This document shows positions 1 through 8,423 of a stretch of DNA of 64,000 nucleotides, piece by piece. A program made the position numbers and the translations under genes. This DNA comes from SURF-28 sp034521465 (GTDB lineage Bacteria > Bacteroidota > Ignavibacteria > Ignavibacteriales > Melioribacteraceae), in NCBI GenBank assembly GCA_034521465.1, contig JAXHMN010000010.1, forward strand, positions 644,858 through 708,857. Reading direction: 5' to 3'. Under the pieces are notes generated by a model that worked only from the letters and a program-made list of their open reading frames with translations, made no database searches and was not told the origin of the DNA. Each line of letters opens with the position of its first letter. Positions within the stretch are counted from its first letter, which is position 1.

Positions 1-2
1 TG

Positions 3-3000
3 ATCCGGGCCGGCCTGCTGCTGGGCCTTTTGTTGATCACGGCCGGTGTGTTCTTGACTTCGGAGGTTCATGCCCAGGCGGGGAATCAATCCGAAGTCTC
101 GCGCACCGACGTTGAAGAGCCGGCGCGGCTGGAAGTGCTGGTGTTCGAGGGCGGGCGACCGGTCGACGGCCTGACCGTCAGCTTTGCCGATGCCACCGGT
201 CGGACCGAAGCCGGAAGCTGGCGCGCCGAGGTCGCACCGGCCAGGGACCGGCTCACGGTGTTCGACAACGCCCAGGCGCTGACCGCGCTGCCGTTGACGC
301 TGCGCCCGGGTGAAATCGCCCAGGTCATCATCACGCTCAAGGGCCCGGAACGCCGCGCGATGGTCAGCGTCGAAAGCTCGTACGGCGAGTCGCAGGTGGA
401 ACTGGATTCCCCCGCCGGCGTCGCGGCCGAAGACGCCGAGCAGGGCAGCGGTATCCTGGCCGGGCGCGTCGTGTCCACGGAGGACGGCGAGCCAATCGAG
501 AATGCGCGAGTATTCGTCTCCGGCACGCCGATCGAACTGCGCACCGATGAAGAAGGCCGATTCGAGGCGGAAGTGCCGGTGGGCGAGTATGCCGTATCGG
601 TACTGGCCGCCGAATTCGCCACCCGCACCGTCGACGGCGTCGGGATCACTCAAGACTCGACCACCGAGCGCAACTTCGAACTCCCGCCGGCCGGGCTGGA
701 GCTGGCCGAATACGTCGTCATCGAGCCGTTTATCGAAGGCAGCCTGAGTTCTGTCGTGGCGATCCGGCGCGAATCGGCTTCCGTGACCGATGTGCTGAGT
801 GCCGAGCAGATCTCGCGCGCCGGCGACTCGGACGCCGGCGGCGCGCTCAAGCGCGTGACCGGGCTGACGCTGGTCGACGGATCGTTCATTTTCGTGCGTG
901 GTCTCGGCGAGCGCTATTCCAGCGTGCGGCTCAACGGTGCCACCCTGCCAAGCCCCGACCCGACGCGCCGGGTGTTGCCGATGGACTTGTTTCCGACCGA
1001 CATCATCAGTCGGATCGTGGTTCAGAAATCCTCGGATTCAACGATGCCGGGTGCGTTCGGTGGTGGTGCGGTGAACGTCACGACGATCGGCTTTCCGGAG
1101 GAATTTGTTTTCGATCTGTCCTACGGCGCGGGCTACAACACTGAAAGCACCGGTCAGACGGGCTTGACCGCGGCCGGCGGCGGCGATATCGATTTCACCG
1201 GCTATGATGACGGCACTCGCGACTTGCCGCCGCTGTTGGCTGATGCCACCGCCGATGGCGAGTTTCTGCGCCAGGCGTCAATCGTCAATCCGGATGGGCT
1301 AAGCAGCGAGCAGATCGAGCAGATTGGTGAACAGGTCGCGGCGCGCACGGTGTATGACACCCAGCGCAAGTCGCTGCCGGTCGATCGCGGTTTTTCGCTG
1401 GCCCTTGGCAACTCGTTTGCGCCCACCGACTGGATGCGCGTCGGCGGTATCGCCGCCGTGCAGTATTCCGACGAGTGGCGGTTTCGCGACGAGTTGCGCC
1501 GGACGTTTCGGGCCAGTACTGACGGGTTGCAGCTTGGCAACGACACCCAGGTGCAGCGCACGCTACGCAATATCGATCTAAGTGCCTTCATCAACGCCGG
1601 CGTCGAGTTTTCCGACTGGACGACGTTTGGCATCAATACCATGCTGCTGCGCCAGAGCGAAGGCGAGGTGCGGTTTACCGAAGGCGTGCAGGATTCGCAG
1701 TTCCTGCGCCGCTTCAAGCTGGAGTGGACCGAAAACGAGCTGATGGCGACCCAGTTCATCGGGTCGCACCGCGCGCCCGTGCTCGACACCCAGGTTGACT
1801 GGCAATTCACGACCGGGAATGCTTCGCGCGAAGACCCCAATCGGCTCGAGTGGCGGCGCGACCAGAATGCCAACGGCGAATTCCAGTTCTCCCGCCGGGC
1901 CGACAGCAACTCGCAGTCCTGGTTCGATCTGGAGGATGATCTGACCGACTGGTCCATCGAGGCCGAGCAGCCAATCGAATTCGGACCGGTCACACTGATT
2001 GGGCGCGGTGGGCTTTCCAGCACCGAGCGCGACCGCATCGCCGAAGAGCGCACGTTCTCCTTCGACGGCCTGGTCTCCGGTGATGAGCTGCTGGACGACC
2101 AGGAGTCGATCTTCAACCCGGACAACATCGCGCCGCGCGGACTTCGGCTGTCCGAAATCACCCGTGCGACCGATAACTACACCGCCGAACAGCAGCTTGA
2201 CGCCTGGAATGCACAACTCGAGGTCGATTTGTTCGAGCGCGTGAATCTGGTCGGGGGCATACGGCACGAGGATAACTTTCAGCGTGTCGAAACCGATAAC
2301 GTCAGCAATCCACTGGCCCCGCCGGTGATCGCCGAACTCGATGGGGCCGATGATCTGCTTTCCGGCTCGCTGACGCTGCGGCCGGTTCAGGATGTTCAGT
2401 TTCGTTTCGCCTATTCCCAAACCCTGGCGCGGCCGGATTTCCGTGAAATTTCGCCGGCGCCGTTCATCGACCCAGTGCTCGATCTGAGCACCGTGGGCAA
2501 TCCCGATCTCCAAATTACGGAACTCGAAAACCTGGACGCCAGAATCGAATATTTCTTCGATGAAATCGACGGGATCTCGTTCAGCTATTTTTACAAGGAC
2601 CTCACCAACCCGATTGAAACCGTCGTGACTTCGGGCGGATCCGGCCTGACCGTTACCATCCAGAATGCGCTGGCCGCGGAGATCGAAGGGTGGGAAGCCG
2701 AGTTCTATCGAAAACTGGGATTTGTCAATTCGTGGTCCTGGCTGGATCGGGTCTCGATGGGCTGGGTACGCAATATCGGGCTGGAGAATTTCTACGTTTC
2801 GGCCAATTACTCCGATATCACCACAAGCATCAGTATCGACCCGGAAAATTCCAACGCCACCAACACGAATCGGGTGCTGCAAGGGGCTTCACCGTGGACC
2901 GTGAATGCCCAGATCGGGTATACCAGCCCCGGCGAAACACTGGAATTCACGGCGTTGTACAACAACTTCGGCGAACGCATCATCCAGGCCGGCACGCAGG

Positions 3001-3197
3001 GGCAGCCCGATATATTCGAGGAGCCTTTTGCCAGTCTGGACTTCGTTGCCCGGTACCGGTTCCGCGACAACTGGACGCTGAAACTGGAACTTGAAAATCT
3101 TCTCGATTCGAGCGTGGAGTGGAGCCAGGGCAACAAAATCAATCGCAGTTTCAAACCCGGAATGAATATCAAAGTAGGGCTGCAATTCCGGATGTAA
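3..3197 (+). CDS. TonB-dependent outer-membrane receptor with carboxypeptidase-regulatory domain (5' end cut by window)
   Basis: The reading frame is open from the first bases, and its first visible residues are a leucine-rich signal-peptide core ending in an AQA-like cleavage site, so the true start lies just outside the window. About 1,060 residues are visible. A carboxypeptidase-regulatory-like (CNA-B type) domain sits near residues 140-225, with the GxVVSTEDGEPIENARV pattern. The TonB plug follows near 245-350 (FVRGLGERYSS, then the GGGAVNV end), and the rest is aromatic-rich beta-barrel. Receptors of this kind import ligands across the outer membrane using TonB energy; the ligand cannot be read from the sequence. 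The next gene, 104 bp downstream on the same strand, encodes a secreted protein and probably works with it. Confidence 0.9.
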   Translation: MRAGLLLGLLLITAGVFLTSEVHAQAGNQSEVSRTDVEEPARLEVLVFEGGRPVDGLTVSFADATGRTEAGSWRAEVAPARDRLTVFDNAQALTALPLTLRPGEIAQVIITLKGPERRAMVSVESSYGESQVELDSPAGVAAEDAEQGSGILAGRVVSTEDGEPIENARVFVSGTPIELRTDEEGRFEAEVPVGEYAVSVLAAEFATRTVDGVGITQDSTTERNFELPPAGLELAEYVVIEPFIEGSLSSVVAIRRESASVTDVLSAEQISRAGDSDAGGALKRVTGLTLVDGSFIFVRGLGERYSSVRLNGATLPSPDPTRRVLPMDLFPTDIISRIVVQKSSDSTMPGAFGGGAVNVTTIGFPEEFVFDLSYGAGYNTESTGQTGLTAAGGGDIDFTGYDDGTRDLPPLLADATADGEFLRQASIVNPDGLSSEQIEQIGEQVAARTVYDTQRKSLPVDRGFSLALGNSFAPTDWMRVGGIAAVQYSDEWRFRDELRRTFRASTDGLQLGNDTQVQRTLRNIDLSAFINAGVEFSDWTTFGINTMLLRQSEGEVRFTEGVQDSQFLRRFKLEWTENELMATQFIGSHRAPVLDTQVDWQFTTGNASREDPNRLEWRRDQNANGEFQFSRRADSNSQSWFDLEDDLTDWSIEAEQPIEFGPVTLIGRGGLSSTERDRIAEERTFSFDGLVSGDELLDDQESIFNPDNIAPRGLRLSEITRATDNYTAEQQLDAWNAQLEVDLFERVNLVGGIRHEDNFQRVETDNVSNPLAPPVIAELDGADDLLSGSLTLRPVQDVQFRFAYSQTLARPDFREISPAPFIDPVLDLSTVGNPDLQITELENLDARIEYFFDEIDGISFSYFYKDLTNPIETVVTSGGSGLTVTIQNALAAEIEGWEAEFYRKLGFVNSWSWLDRVSMGWVRNIGLENFYVSANYSDITTSISIDPENSNATNTNRVLQGASPWTVNAQIGYTSPGETLEFTALYNNFGERIIQAGTQGQPDIFEEPFASLDFVARYRFRDNWTLKLELENLLDSSVEWSQGNKINRSFKPGMNIKVGLQFRM

Positions 3198-3285
3198 CAA
3201 AAGTGTCGCAGGGCTGAAAAGGCCACGAAATATTTGGCCGCTAATCTATCCGGAGTTGAGTATAAAACTCGACGACTTTAATACA

Positions 3286-3292
3286 TTGGAGG
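3286..3292 (+). promoter_or_regulatory. Ribosome binding site fixing the start of the 3301 gene
   Basis: TTGGAGG lies 8 nt before the ATG at 3301. It favours that start over an in-frame start further upstream at 3256, and the protein that results begins directly with a signal peptide. Confidence 0.7.
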
Positions 3293-3300
3293 TTTACGAA

Positions 3301-5145
3301 ATGAATTGCAATCTCAAATTGGCCATGGCCGGGGTCGGTCTGGCCGGGATCTTGGCGCTGGATCCGCTTTCCGCGGCGATGAAGCCCGGAGAGTATCTCA
3401 ACGGGCAGTGGTCCACCGTCCCTGACGGAAGCAGAGGCATTACCTTTACCTATCTGAAGGACGACGATAACTCCGGATCGCTGTTCGGTGCGACATTCGC
3501 TTTTGGCCCTGACGGCGACGACGAATGGGTCACCGTAACCATCGACTTTCTGGAAAACCAGTTCACGGCCGGTGGCGATATCTCTGCAGTGGAAGGCGGT
3601 ACTTTTGCCAATCCGCCCGTGGACGCCTCAGTGACGGATATTGGAGATGCAAGCGTCACGCTGAATTCCTGCGGAAGCGCTACTTTGAACTTCGACTTCG
3701 ACGAAGCCTTGACCGATATTGCTGATGTGACCTGGGACCTGGAACCGTTAGGTAATCAGGTCGGCCGGTCGCAAGGCGCCGAGTGCCCGTACGAACAGGA
3801 ATTCACCGGCTGCCCGTCCTTCGCAACCGAAGTGCCGGGCTTCGATCGCGCCTGCCTGCTCAGCGGCAAGTTTGAAAACCAGGATCTGGTGTTGACCAAC
3901 GACACGACCTGGGTGTTTTCCGGGTTGGTGGAGATCGGTGGTGTGGACTCGACCGGCGGCAGTGAGAATGTCAACCCGTCTACCCTCACCATCGAACCGG
4001 GTACAACAATAATCGGTGCCGGTGAAGCAGCCGACTTCCTGTATGTCAACCCGGGCTCGAAGATCTTTGCCGAAGGCACGGCCGCGGCCCCGATCGTCTG
4101 GACCTCGCCGTTCGACGGTTTCCAGGAAGGTGAATTTCCGGATGCCGGCGATGTCGGCGGCGTGGTGATTGCCGGCAATGCGCAGTGCAACGCCGTGGCA
4201 ATCGGCAATCGTTGCCAGTCCGAGTTTCGCGAAGACCTGCTCTACGGACGCGGTGACAACCCGCTCAATAACGAAAGCAGCGGCGTGATCCGCTATTTCC
4301 AGGTGCGCTACGCCGGCATCGAATTCGTTCAGGATCGTGAAGTCAACGCCTTTACGTTCCAGGGCGTCGGTCGCGGCACCGTGGTCGATCACATCCAGGC
4401 TTACCGCGGCGCCGATGACGGCGTCGAGTTCTTCGGCGGCACGGTCAACGTCAAATACGCGGTGTTCGCCGCCGGTGAAGACGACGGCATCGACTGGGAT
4501 ACCGGCTGGGCCGGCAAGCTCCAATATGGTCTGGTGACCTACATCAGTGCGTTCGGCGGCGACCACGGCATCGAGGGCGCCGGTAATCCGGACAACTTCG
4601 ACGCTCAGCCGCGCACGCAGCCGGTGCTGTCCAACGTGACGTTCATCGGCGATGCAGCCGATGTGGAAAACGGCTCGGGTATCCGGTTCAAGGAAGGCAC
4701 TGCCGGCCAGGTCTGGAATTCGGGCGTCACCGGGTTCAACAATGCCTGTCTGGAGTTCCAGGACATCCCGACCTACACCGCGGCCGGCACCCCAGCCAAC
4801 CCATCCGGCATTACCGCATTTGCCGGCACGCTGCTGAGCAGCGGCGGTTGTCCGACGGTGTTCAAGGATGAAGATGCCCCGCCGTATCCGGTTGAAGACT
4901 TTTTCCTTTCAGCCGAGTTCCCGGGCAATGCTGTCGTCTCCGATCTGATGCTCGACGGCTTCCAGCCGATGCCGGGTTCGCCGTCGCTGGGCAACGGCGT
5001 TCAGGTCTTCGATCTGGGCAGTGGCGAGACCGAGGAATTCTTCGACACCACCAGCTACAGCGGCGCGTTCGACGGCACCAACGATTGGACCAAGGGCTGG
5101 ACGATCGACATTTTTGGTACGGAAGCTGCTTCCATCGCGCAGTAA
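3301..5145 (+). CDS. Secreted beta-helix-like protein, partner of TonB receptor
   Basis: The predicted protein has 614 residues and a Sec signal peptide (MNCNLKLAMAGVGLAGIL...). Its middle and C-terminal parts contain spaced Gly/Asn/Asp-rich strands (GVVIAGNAQCNAVAIG, SNVTFIGDAADVENGSG) that resemble a right-handed parallel beta-helix. Cysteines suggest disulfides outside the cytoplasm. Homologous proteins are often found beside TonB-dependent receptors with carboxypeptidase-regulatory domains, which is the arrangement here. A surface or periplasmic role in capturing the receptor's ligand is an inference. No enzymatic motif was recognised. A strong terminator follows at 5175. Confidence 0.75.
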   Translation: MNCNLKLAMAGVGLAGILALDPLSAAMKPGEYLNGQWSTVPDGSRGITFTYLKDDDNSGSLFGATFAFGPDGDDEWVTVTIDFLENQFTAGGDISAVEGGTFANPPVDASVTDIGDASVTLNSCGSATLNFDFDEALTDIADVTWDLEPLGNQVGRSQGAECPYEQEFTGCPSFATEVPGFDRACLLSGKFENQDLVLTNDTTWVFSGLVEIGGVDSTGGSENVNPSTLTIEPGTTIIGAGEAADFLYVNPGSKIFAEGTAAAPIVWTSPFDGFQEGEFPDAGDVGGVVIAGNAQCNAVAIGNRCQSEFREDLLYGRGDNPLNNESSGVIRYFQVRYAGIEFVQDREVNAFTFQGVGRGTVVDHIQAYRGADDGVEFFGGTVNVKYAVFAAGEDDGIDWDTGWAGKLQYGLVTYISAFGGDHGIEGAGNPDNFDAQPRTQPVLSNVTFIGDAADVENGSGIRFKEGTAGQVWNSGVTGFNNACLEFQDIPTYTAAGTPANPSGITAFAGTLLSSGGCPTVFKDEDAPPYPVEDFFLSAEFPGNAVVSDLMLDGFQPMPGSPSLGNGVQVFDLGSGETEEFFDTTSYSGAFDGTNDWTKGWTIDIFGTEAASIAQ

Positions 5146-5174
5146 CAATCCGAACCAGCTTCACTATAAACATG

Positions 5175-5204
5175 CGCCGCCGGGCCTCCCGGCGGCGTTT
5201 TGTT
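5175..5204. terminator. Intrinsic terminator, probably shared by convergent genes
   Basis: A perfect 10-bp stem (CGCCGCCGGG, 5175-5184, and CCCGGCGGCG, 5188-5197) with a 3-nt loop is followed by TTTTGTT. It sits 30 bp after the secreted-protein gene and touches the stop codon of the ABC ATPase gene on the other strand, so it may serve both. Confidence 0.85.
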
Positions 5205-6012
5205 ATGCGCCCCCGGCAACTGCGAACACGGTTTGCCGACCATCGCTGACGGCTCGGATCGGACAGCTAAACAGCGTGCTTAGCCGTCGTTCAGTCAGCA
5301 TCCCGGCTGTCGGCCCGAATTCCCAGCGCCCATCGCCGCACAGCATTAGTATGTCGGTGCAGTAACAAGTCGCCAGGTTGACGTCGTGCAGCGCGAGCAC
5401 CTGGCAGCGTCGTTGTCCATGGACGCGCCGCCACAGCCGGTCGAGGATGGCGACCTGGTGGGCCGGGTCCAGGTGGTTGGTGGGTTCGTCAAGCAGCATC
5501 ACTGCCGGGTCCTGGGCCAGCACTACCGCCAGCGCCAGCCGGCGCTGCTCGCCGCCGGAAAGTTCGCGGCACGAGCGGCCGGCCAGGCCTTCCAGCTCGA
5601 CTTCGCGCAGCGCCTGCCGGGCGGCTTCCAGGTCGGCGGCCGATTCGCGCCCCAGCGCACCGATATGCGGATGCCGGCCGCTGAGCGCGACTTCCAGCGC
5701 GTCGGCGTCGAACGCGAAGCGGGTATTCTGCGTCAGCATGCCCAGCCGGCGCGCGATTTCGCGTCTGGAAAGGCGTGCCGTGTCGTGCCCGTTCAGCGTG
5801 ATGCTTCCGCTGTCGTGCGGGCGCACCCCGGCGAGTGCGAGAAGCAGCGTCGTCTTGCCCACCCCGTTGGGCCCCAGAATCCCGATCGACTGCCCGGCCT
5901 CGATCTGCAGATCCAGCGCGTTGACAACCTGCTGCCCGCCTATCGAAACGGAAAGACTCCTGCATTCGAGGATTGGTTTCTCACGCTGGGAATTGGTGGC
6001 TGGAGTTGACAT
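5203..6012 (-). CDS. ABC importer ATP-binding protein (BtuD/HmuV/FecE type)
   Basis: The 269-residue ATPase has Walker A (GPNGVGKTT, near residue 50), the signature LSGGEQRR, Walker B (VMLLDEPT) and the switch histidine (LALHDVN). Length and order match ATPases of the FecCD-type importers for heme, iron-siderophore or vitamin B12. The permease gene lies immediately upstream on the same strand, separated by a 160-bp stretch of inverted GTAAA repeats. No substrate-binding protein is encoded beside it, so the substrate stays open. The protein would act on the cytoplasmic side of the inner membrane. Confidence 0.9.
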   Translation of the reverse strand: MSTPATNSQREKPILECRSLSVSIGGQQVVNALDLQIEAGQSIGILGPNGVGKTTLLLALAGVRPHDSGSITLNGHDTARLSRREIARRLGMLTQNTRFAFDADALEVALSGRHPHIGALGRESAADLEAARQALREVELEGLAGRSCRELSGGEQRRLALAVVLAQDPAVMLLDEPTNHLDPAHQVAILDRLWRRVHGQRRCQVLALHDVNLATCYCTDILMLCGDGRWEFGPTAGMLTERRLSTLFSCPIRAVSDGRQTVFAVAGGA

Positions 6013-6020
6013 TCGTTTCT

Positions 6021-6167
6021 TTAAGGCATTAACGGTTTACGGTATTACGCTTTACGGTTTACGGAAAACCAATGTGAGACCGGGATTGGCCGTTGCAAAG
6101 AGACGTGAAATGCCGCAGAACCCGAACCGGTTTTGCGTAAAGCGTAAACCGTAAAGCGTAAACCGTC
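6021..6167. repeat. Inverted clusters of GTAAAC/GTTTAC heptads
   Basis: At 6021-6066 the words TTTACGG and TTTACGC repeat. At 6131-6167 their reverse complements (GCGTAAA, CCGTAAA) repeat in the opposite sense, so the two clusters can pair around a loop of about 65 nt. A related pair lies at 15361-15408 and 15499-15545. This looks like a dispersed palindromic genomic repeat located between the permease and ATPase genes. Confidence 0.7.
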
Positions 6168-6171
6168 TTTT

Positions 6172-7212
6172 TCATTTCCTGCTCCCGCTCCGATTCAGCA
6201 AGATCAGAAACAACGGCACGCCGATCAGCGCGGTCAGCACGCCCACCGGCAGCTGCCGCGGGCTGAACAGGTTGCGCGCCAGCGCGTCGGCCAGCACCAG
6301 GAACGCGCCGCCGAACAGCGCCGCGGCCGGCAGGAGCCGACGATGATCGGCGCCGACGACCAGCCGCATCAGGTGCGGCACGATCAGGCCGACGAAACCG
6401 ATCGTGCCGGCGATCGACACCGCAACGGCCGTCAGCGCCGCGGCGGCGACGTAGATCTCGGTGTAGCGCCGGCGCGGGTCCTCGCCCAGCAGCGCGGCCT
6501 GGGTTTCGCCGGCGGCCAGGATGTTCAGGCTGCGTGCGCGCAGCATCAGTACTGCAGTGATCGCGATGACGACCGGCAGCCACCAGGCCGACACCCGCGC
6601 GTAGCTCAGATCGCCCATCAGCCAGAACAGCATGCCTCTGAGCGTCTGGTCGTCGCCCAGCGCCAGCATCAGGCTGATCAGCGCGCCCCAGCCGGCGGCG
6701 ACCACTACGCCGGTCAGCAGCATGCGCGCCGTCGACCAGGGACCGCTGCCCTGGCCGAGCACAAACACGATGATCGACGAGACTAGCGCGCCGGCAAACG
6801 CGAGCAGTTCGGTAGGAATCGCCGCCAGCCCGAGCAGCATGCCGCCCAGCGCGAAGGCCGCCGCGCCGCCGGAGACGCCCAGCACGTAGGGATCGGCCAG
6901 CGGATTGCGCAGCAGCACCTGCATCAGCGTGCCGGCCAGCGCCAGCAGGCTGCCGGTAACCAGCGCCGCCAGCGCGCGCGGCAGGCGGATTTCGCCGACG
7001 ATGCGCCAGTCCACGTCGCTGGCGGGCCAGCCGAAGGTGCCGTTGCCCAGCAGCAGCGCCAGCCCGAAGCTGGCGGCCACCAGCGCGATCAACCCCGCCA
7101 TGACCGGGGCGCTGGATCTGCCGCTAATCACCGACCCGGCCGCCGGCTTGCCGAAATGCGCGGCGACGTCTGGTCTCGGCAAGCAGAATTGATTAACATG
7201 AGGGCAGTGCAA
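6172..7212 (-). CDS. ABC importer permease, FecCD/BtuC family
   Basis: The frame of up to 346 residues encodes about ten hydrophobic helices with FecCD-family landmarks (RLPRALAALVTGSLLALAG; NPLADPYVLGVSGGAA; IGFVGLIVPHLMR). The most upstream start is a TTG. An ATG at about 7102 (MAGLIALVAASF) is also plausible, because the first 35 residues do not look like the family. It pairs with the ATPase gene downstream to form an inner-membrane importer for B12, heme or a ferric siderophore. The iron genes at 11.6-15.4 kb make iron or heme somewhat more likely, but this is an inference. Confidence 0.88.
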   Translation of the reverse strand: MHCPHVNQFCLPRPDVAAHFGKPAAGSVISGRSSAPVMAGLIALVAASFGLALLLGNGTFGWPASDVDWRIVGEIRLPRALAALVTGSLLALAGTLMQVLLRNPLADPYVLGVSGGAAAFALGGMLLGLAAIPTELLAFAGALVSSIIVFVLGQGSGPWSTARMLLTGVVVAAGWGALISLMLALGDDQTLRGMLFWLMGDLSYARVSAWWLPVVIAITAVLMLRARSLNILAAGETQAALLGEDPRRRYTEIYVAAAALTAVAVSIAGTIGFVGLIVPHLMRLVVGADHRRLLPAAALFGGAFLVLADALARNLFSPRQLPVGVLTALIGVPLFLILLNRSGSRK

Positions 7213-7286
7213 TTATTTTTGCGACGGTCGATAGCTTAAGGCACGCGTTGCTGTAACGCTGCAGGCCGTTTGCAGACAGGGACAAC

Positions 7287-7805
7287 ATGATTGACGCCGA
7301 TGGCTTTCGCCCGAACGTGGGCATAGTGCTGGCGCGCGATGACGGACGGGTGTTCTGGGCCCGCCGGGCCGGCCAGGACGGCTGGCAGTTTCCGCAGGGC
7401 GGCATGAATACCGATGAGATGCCGCTGGAGGCGATGTATCGCGAGCTGGCCGAGGAAACAGGACTGCAGCCCGATCACGTCGATGTGCTCGGCTCGACGC
7501 CGGGCTGGCTGCGCTATCGCCTGCCGCGCAGGCTTCGGCGGCGCAACCAGCGGCCGGTATGCGTGGGGCAGAAGCAGGTCTGGTTTCTGTTGCATTTTCT
7601 CGCTGACGAATCGGTGGTGCGGCTGGACGCGACCGATCATCCGGAGTTCGACGTCTACCGCTGGGTCGATTTCTGGTATCCGGCGCATAATGTCATCCCG
7701 TTCAAGCGCCGCGTGTACCAGCGTGCGCTGCGCCATCTCGAACCCCTGCTGCCGGCGAGCGGCCGGCAATCCGACGACGCCTCCGAGCATAAGGGCAACC
7801 GCTGA
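7287..7805 (+). CDS. rppH: RNA pyrophosphohydrolase
   Basis: The 172-residue Nudix hydrolase opens with MIDADGFRPNVGIVLARDDG, the hallmark of RppH. Its Nudix box is complete (GGMNTDEMPLEAMYRELAEE, residues about 38-60). The motif WYPAHNVIPFKRRVY near the C-terminus is typical of the gammaproteobacterial enzyme. It removes pyrophosphate from the 5' triphosphate end of mRNA and so starts RNase E-dependent decay in the cytoplasm. It is followed after 15 bp by the MarC-family gene in the same direction. Confidence 0.95.
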   Translation: MIDADGFRPNVGIVLARDDGRVFWARRAGQDGWQFPQGGMNTDEMPLEAMYRELAEETGLQPDHVDVLGSTPGWLRYRLPRRLRRRNQRPVCVGQKQVWFLLHFLADESVVRLDATDHPEFDVYRWVDFWYPAHNVIPFKRRVYQRALRHLEPLLPASGRQSDDASEHKGNR

Positions 7806-7820
7806 ATGGATCCCGGCTGA

Positions 7821-8423
7821 ATGGACTTGATAGGTGCTTTTGTATTGCTGTTCGTGGTCATGGACCCGCTCGGCAACATCCCGATTTTCGTCTCGGTGCT
7901 GGATCAGGTCCGGCCCGAGCGGCGCTACCGCGTGCTGGCGCGCGAACTGCTCATCGCGCTGGCGATCCTGTTCGCGTTCCTGTTCGGCGGCCAGTATCTG
8001 CTGGCCGCGCTGCACCTGAGCCAGTACTCGGTCAGCGTGGCCGGCGGGATCATTCTGTTCCTGATCGCGCTGAAGATGATCTTTCCGGTACCGCGCCAGA
8101 TGCGCGACAACGACGAGCCCGACGACGACGAGGAACCGTTTCTGGTGCCGCTGGCCGTGCCCATGGTCGCCGGGCCCAGCGCCATGGCCATTCTGCTGCT
8201 GCTGGCCACGCGTCATCCCGATCGTTTGGGGCTGTGGTCGCTGGCGCTGTTCCTGGCCTGGGCGGCCACGGCCGTGATCCTGGCCGCCGCACCGCTGATC
8301 AAGGACCTGCTCGGCAAGCGTGGGCTGATCGCGGTCGAACGCCTGATGGGCATGCTGCTGGTCGCGATCTCGGTCCAGATGTTCCTGGAGGGCATTACCG
8401 AATTTCTTGGGGACCATGTATGA
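7821..8423 (+). CDS. MarC/YhgN family inner-membrane protein
   Basis: The 200-residue protein has about six hydrophobic helices and the family start (LLFVVMDPLGNIPIFVS). An acidic cytoplasmic loop (DNDEPDDDEEP) interrupts the helices near residue 95, and the conserved PLAVPMVAGPSAMA follows. MarC proteins are integral membrane proteins of uncertain function; the old link to multiple antibiotic resistance is not well supported. The stop overlaps the start of the peptidase gene (ATGA), suggesting translational coupling. Confidence 0.9.
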   Translation: MDLIGAFVLLFVVMDPLGNIPIFVSVLDQVRPERRYRVLARELLIALAILFAFLFGGQYLLAALHLSQYSVSVAGGIILFLIALKMIFPVPRQMRDNDEPDDDEEPFLVPLAVPMVAGPSAMAILLLLATRHPDRLGLWSLALFLAWAATAVILAAAPLIKDLLGKRGLIAVERLMGMLLVAISVQMFLEGITEFLGDHV

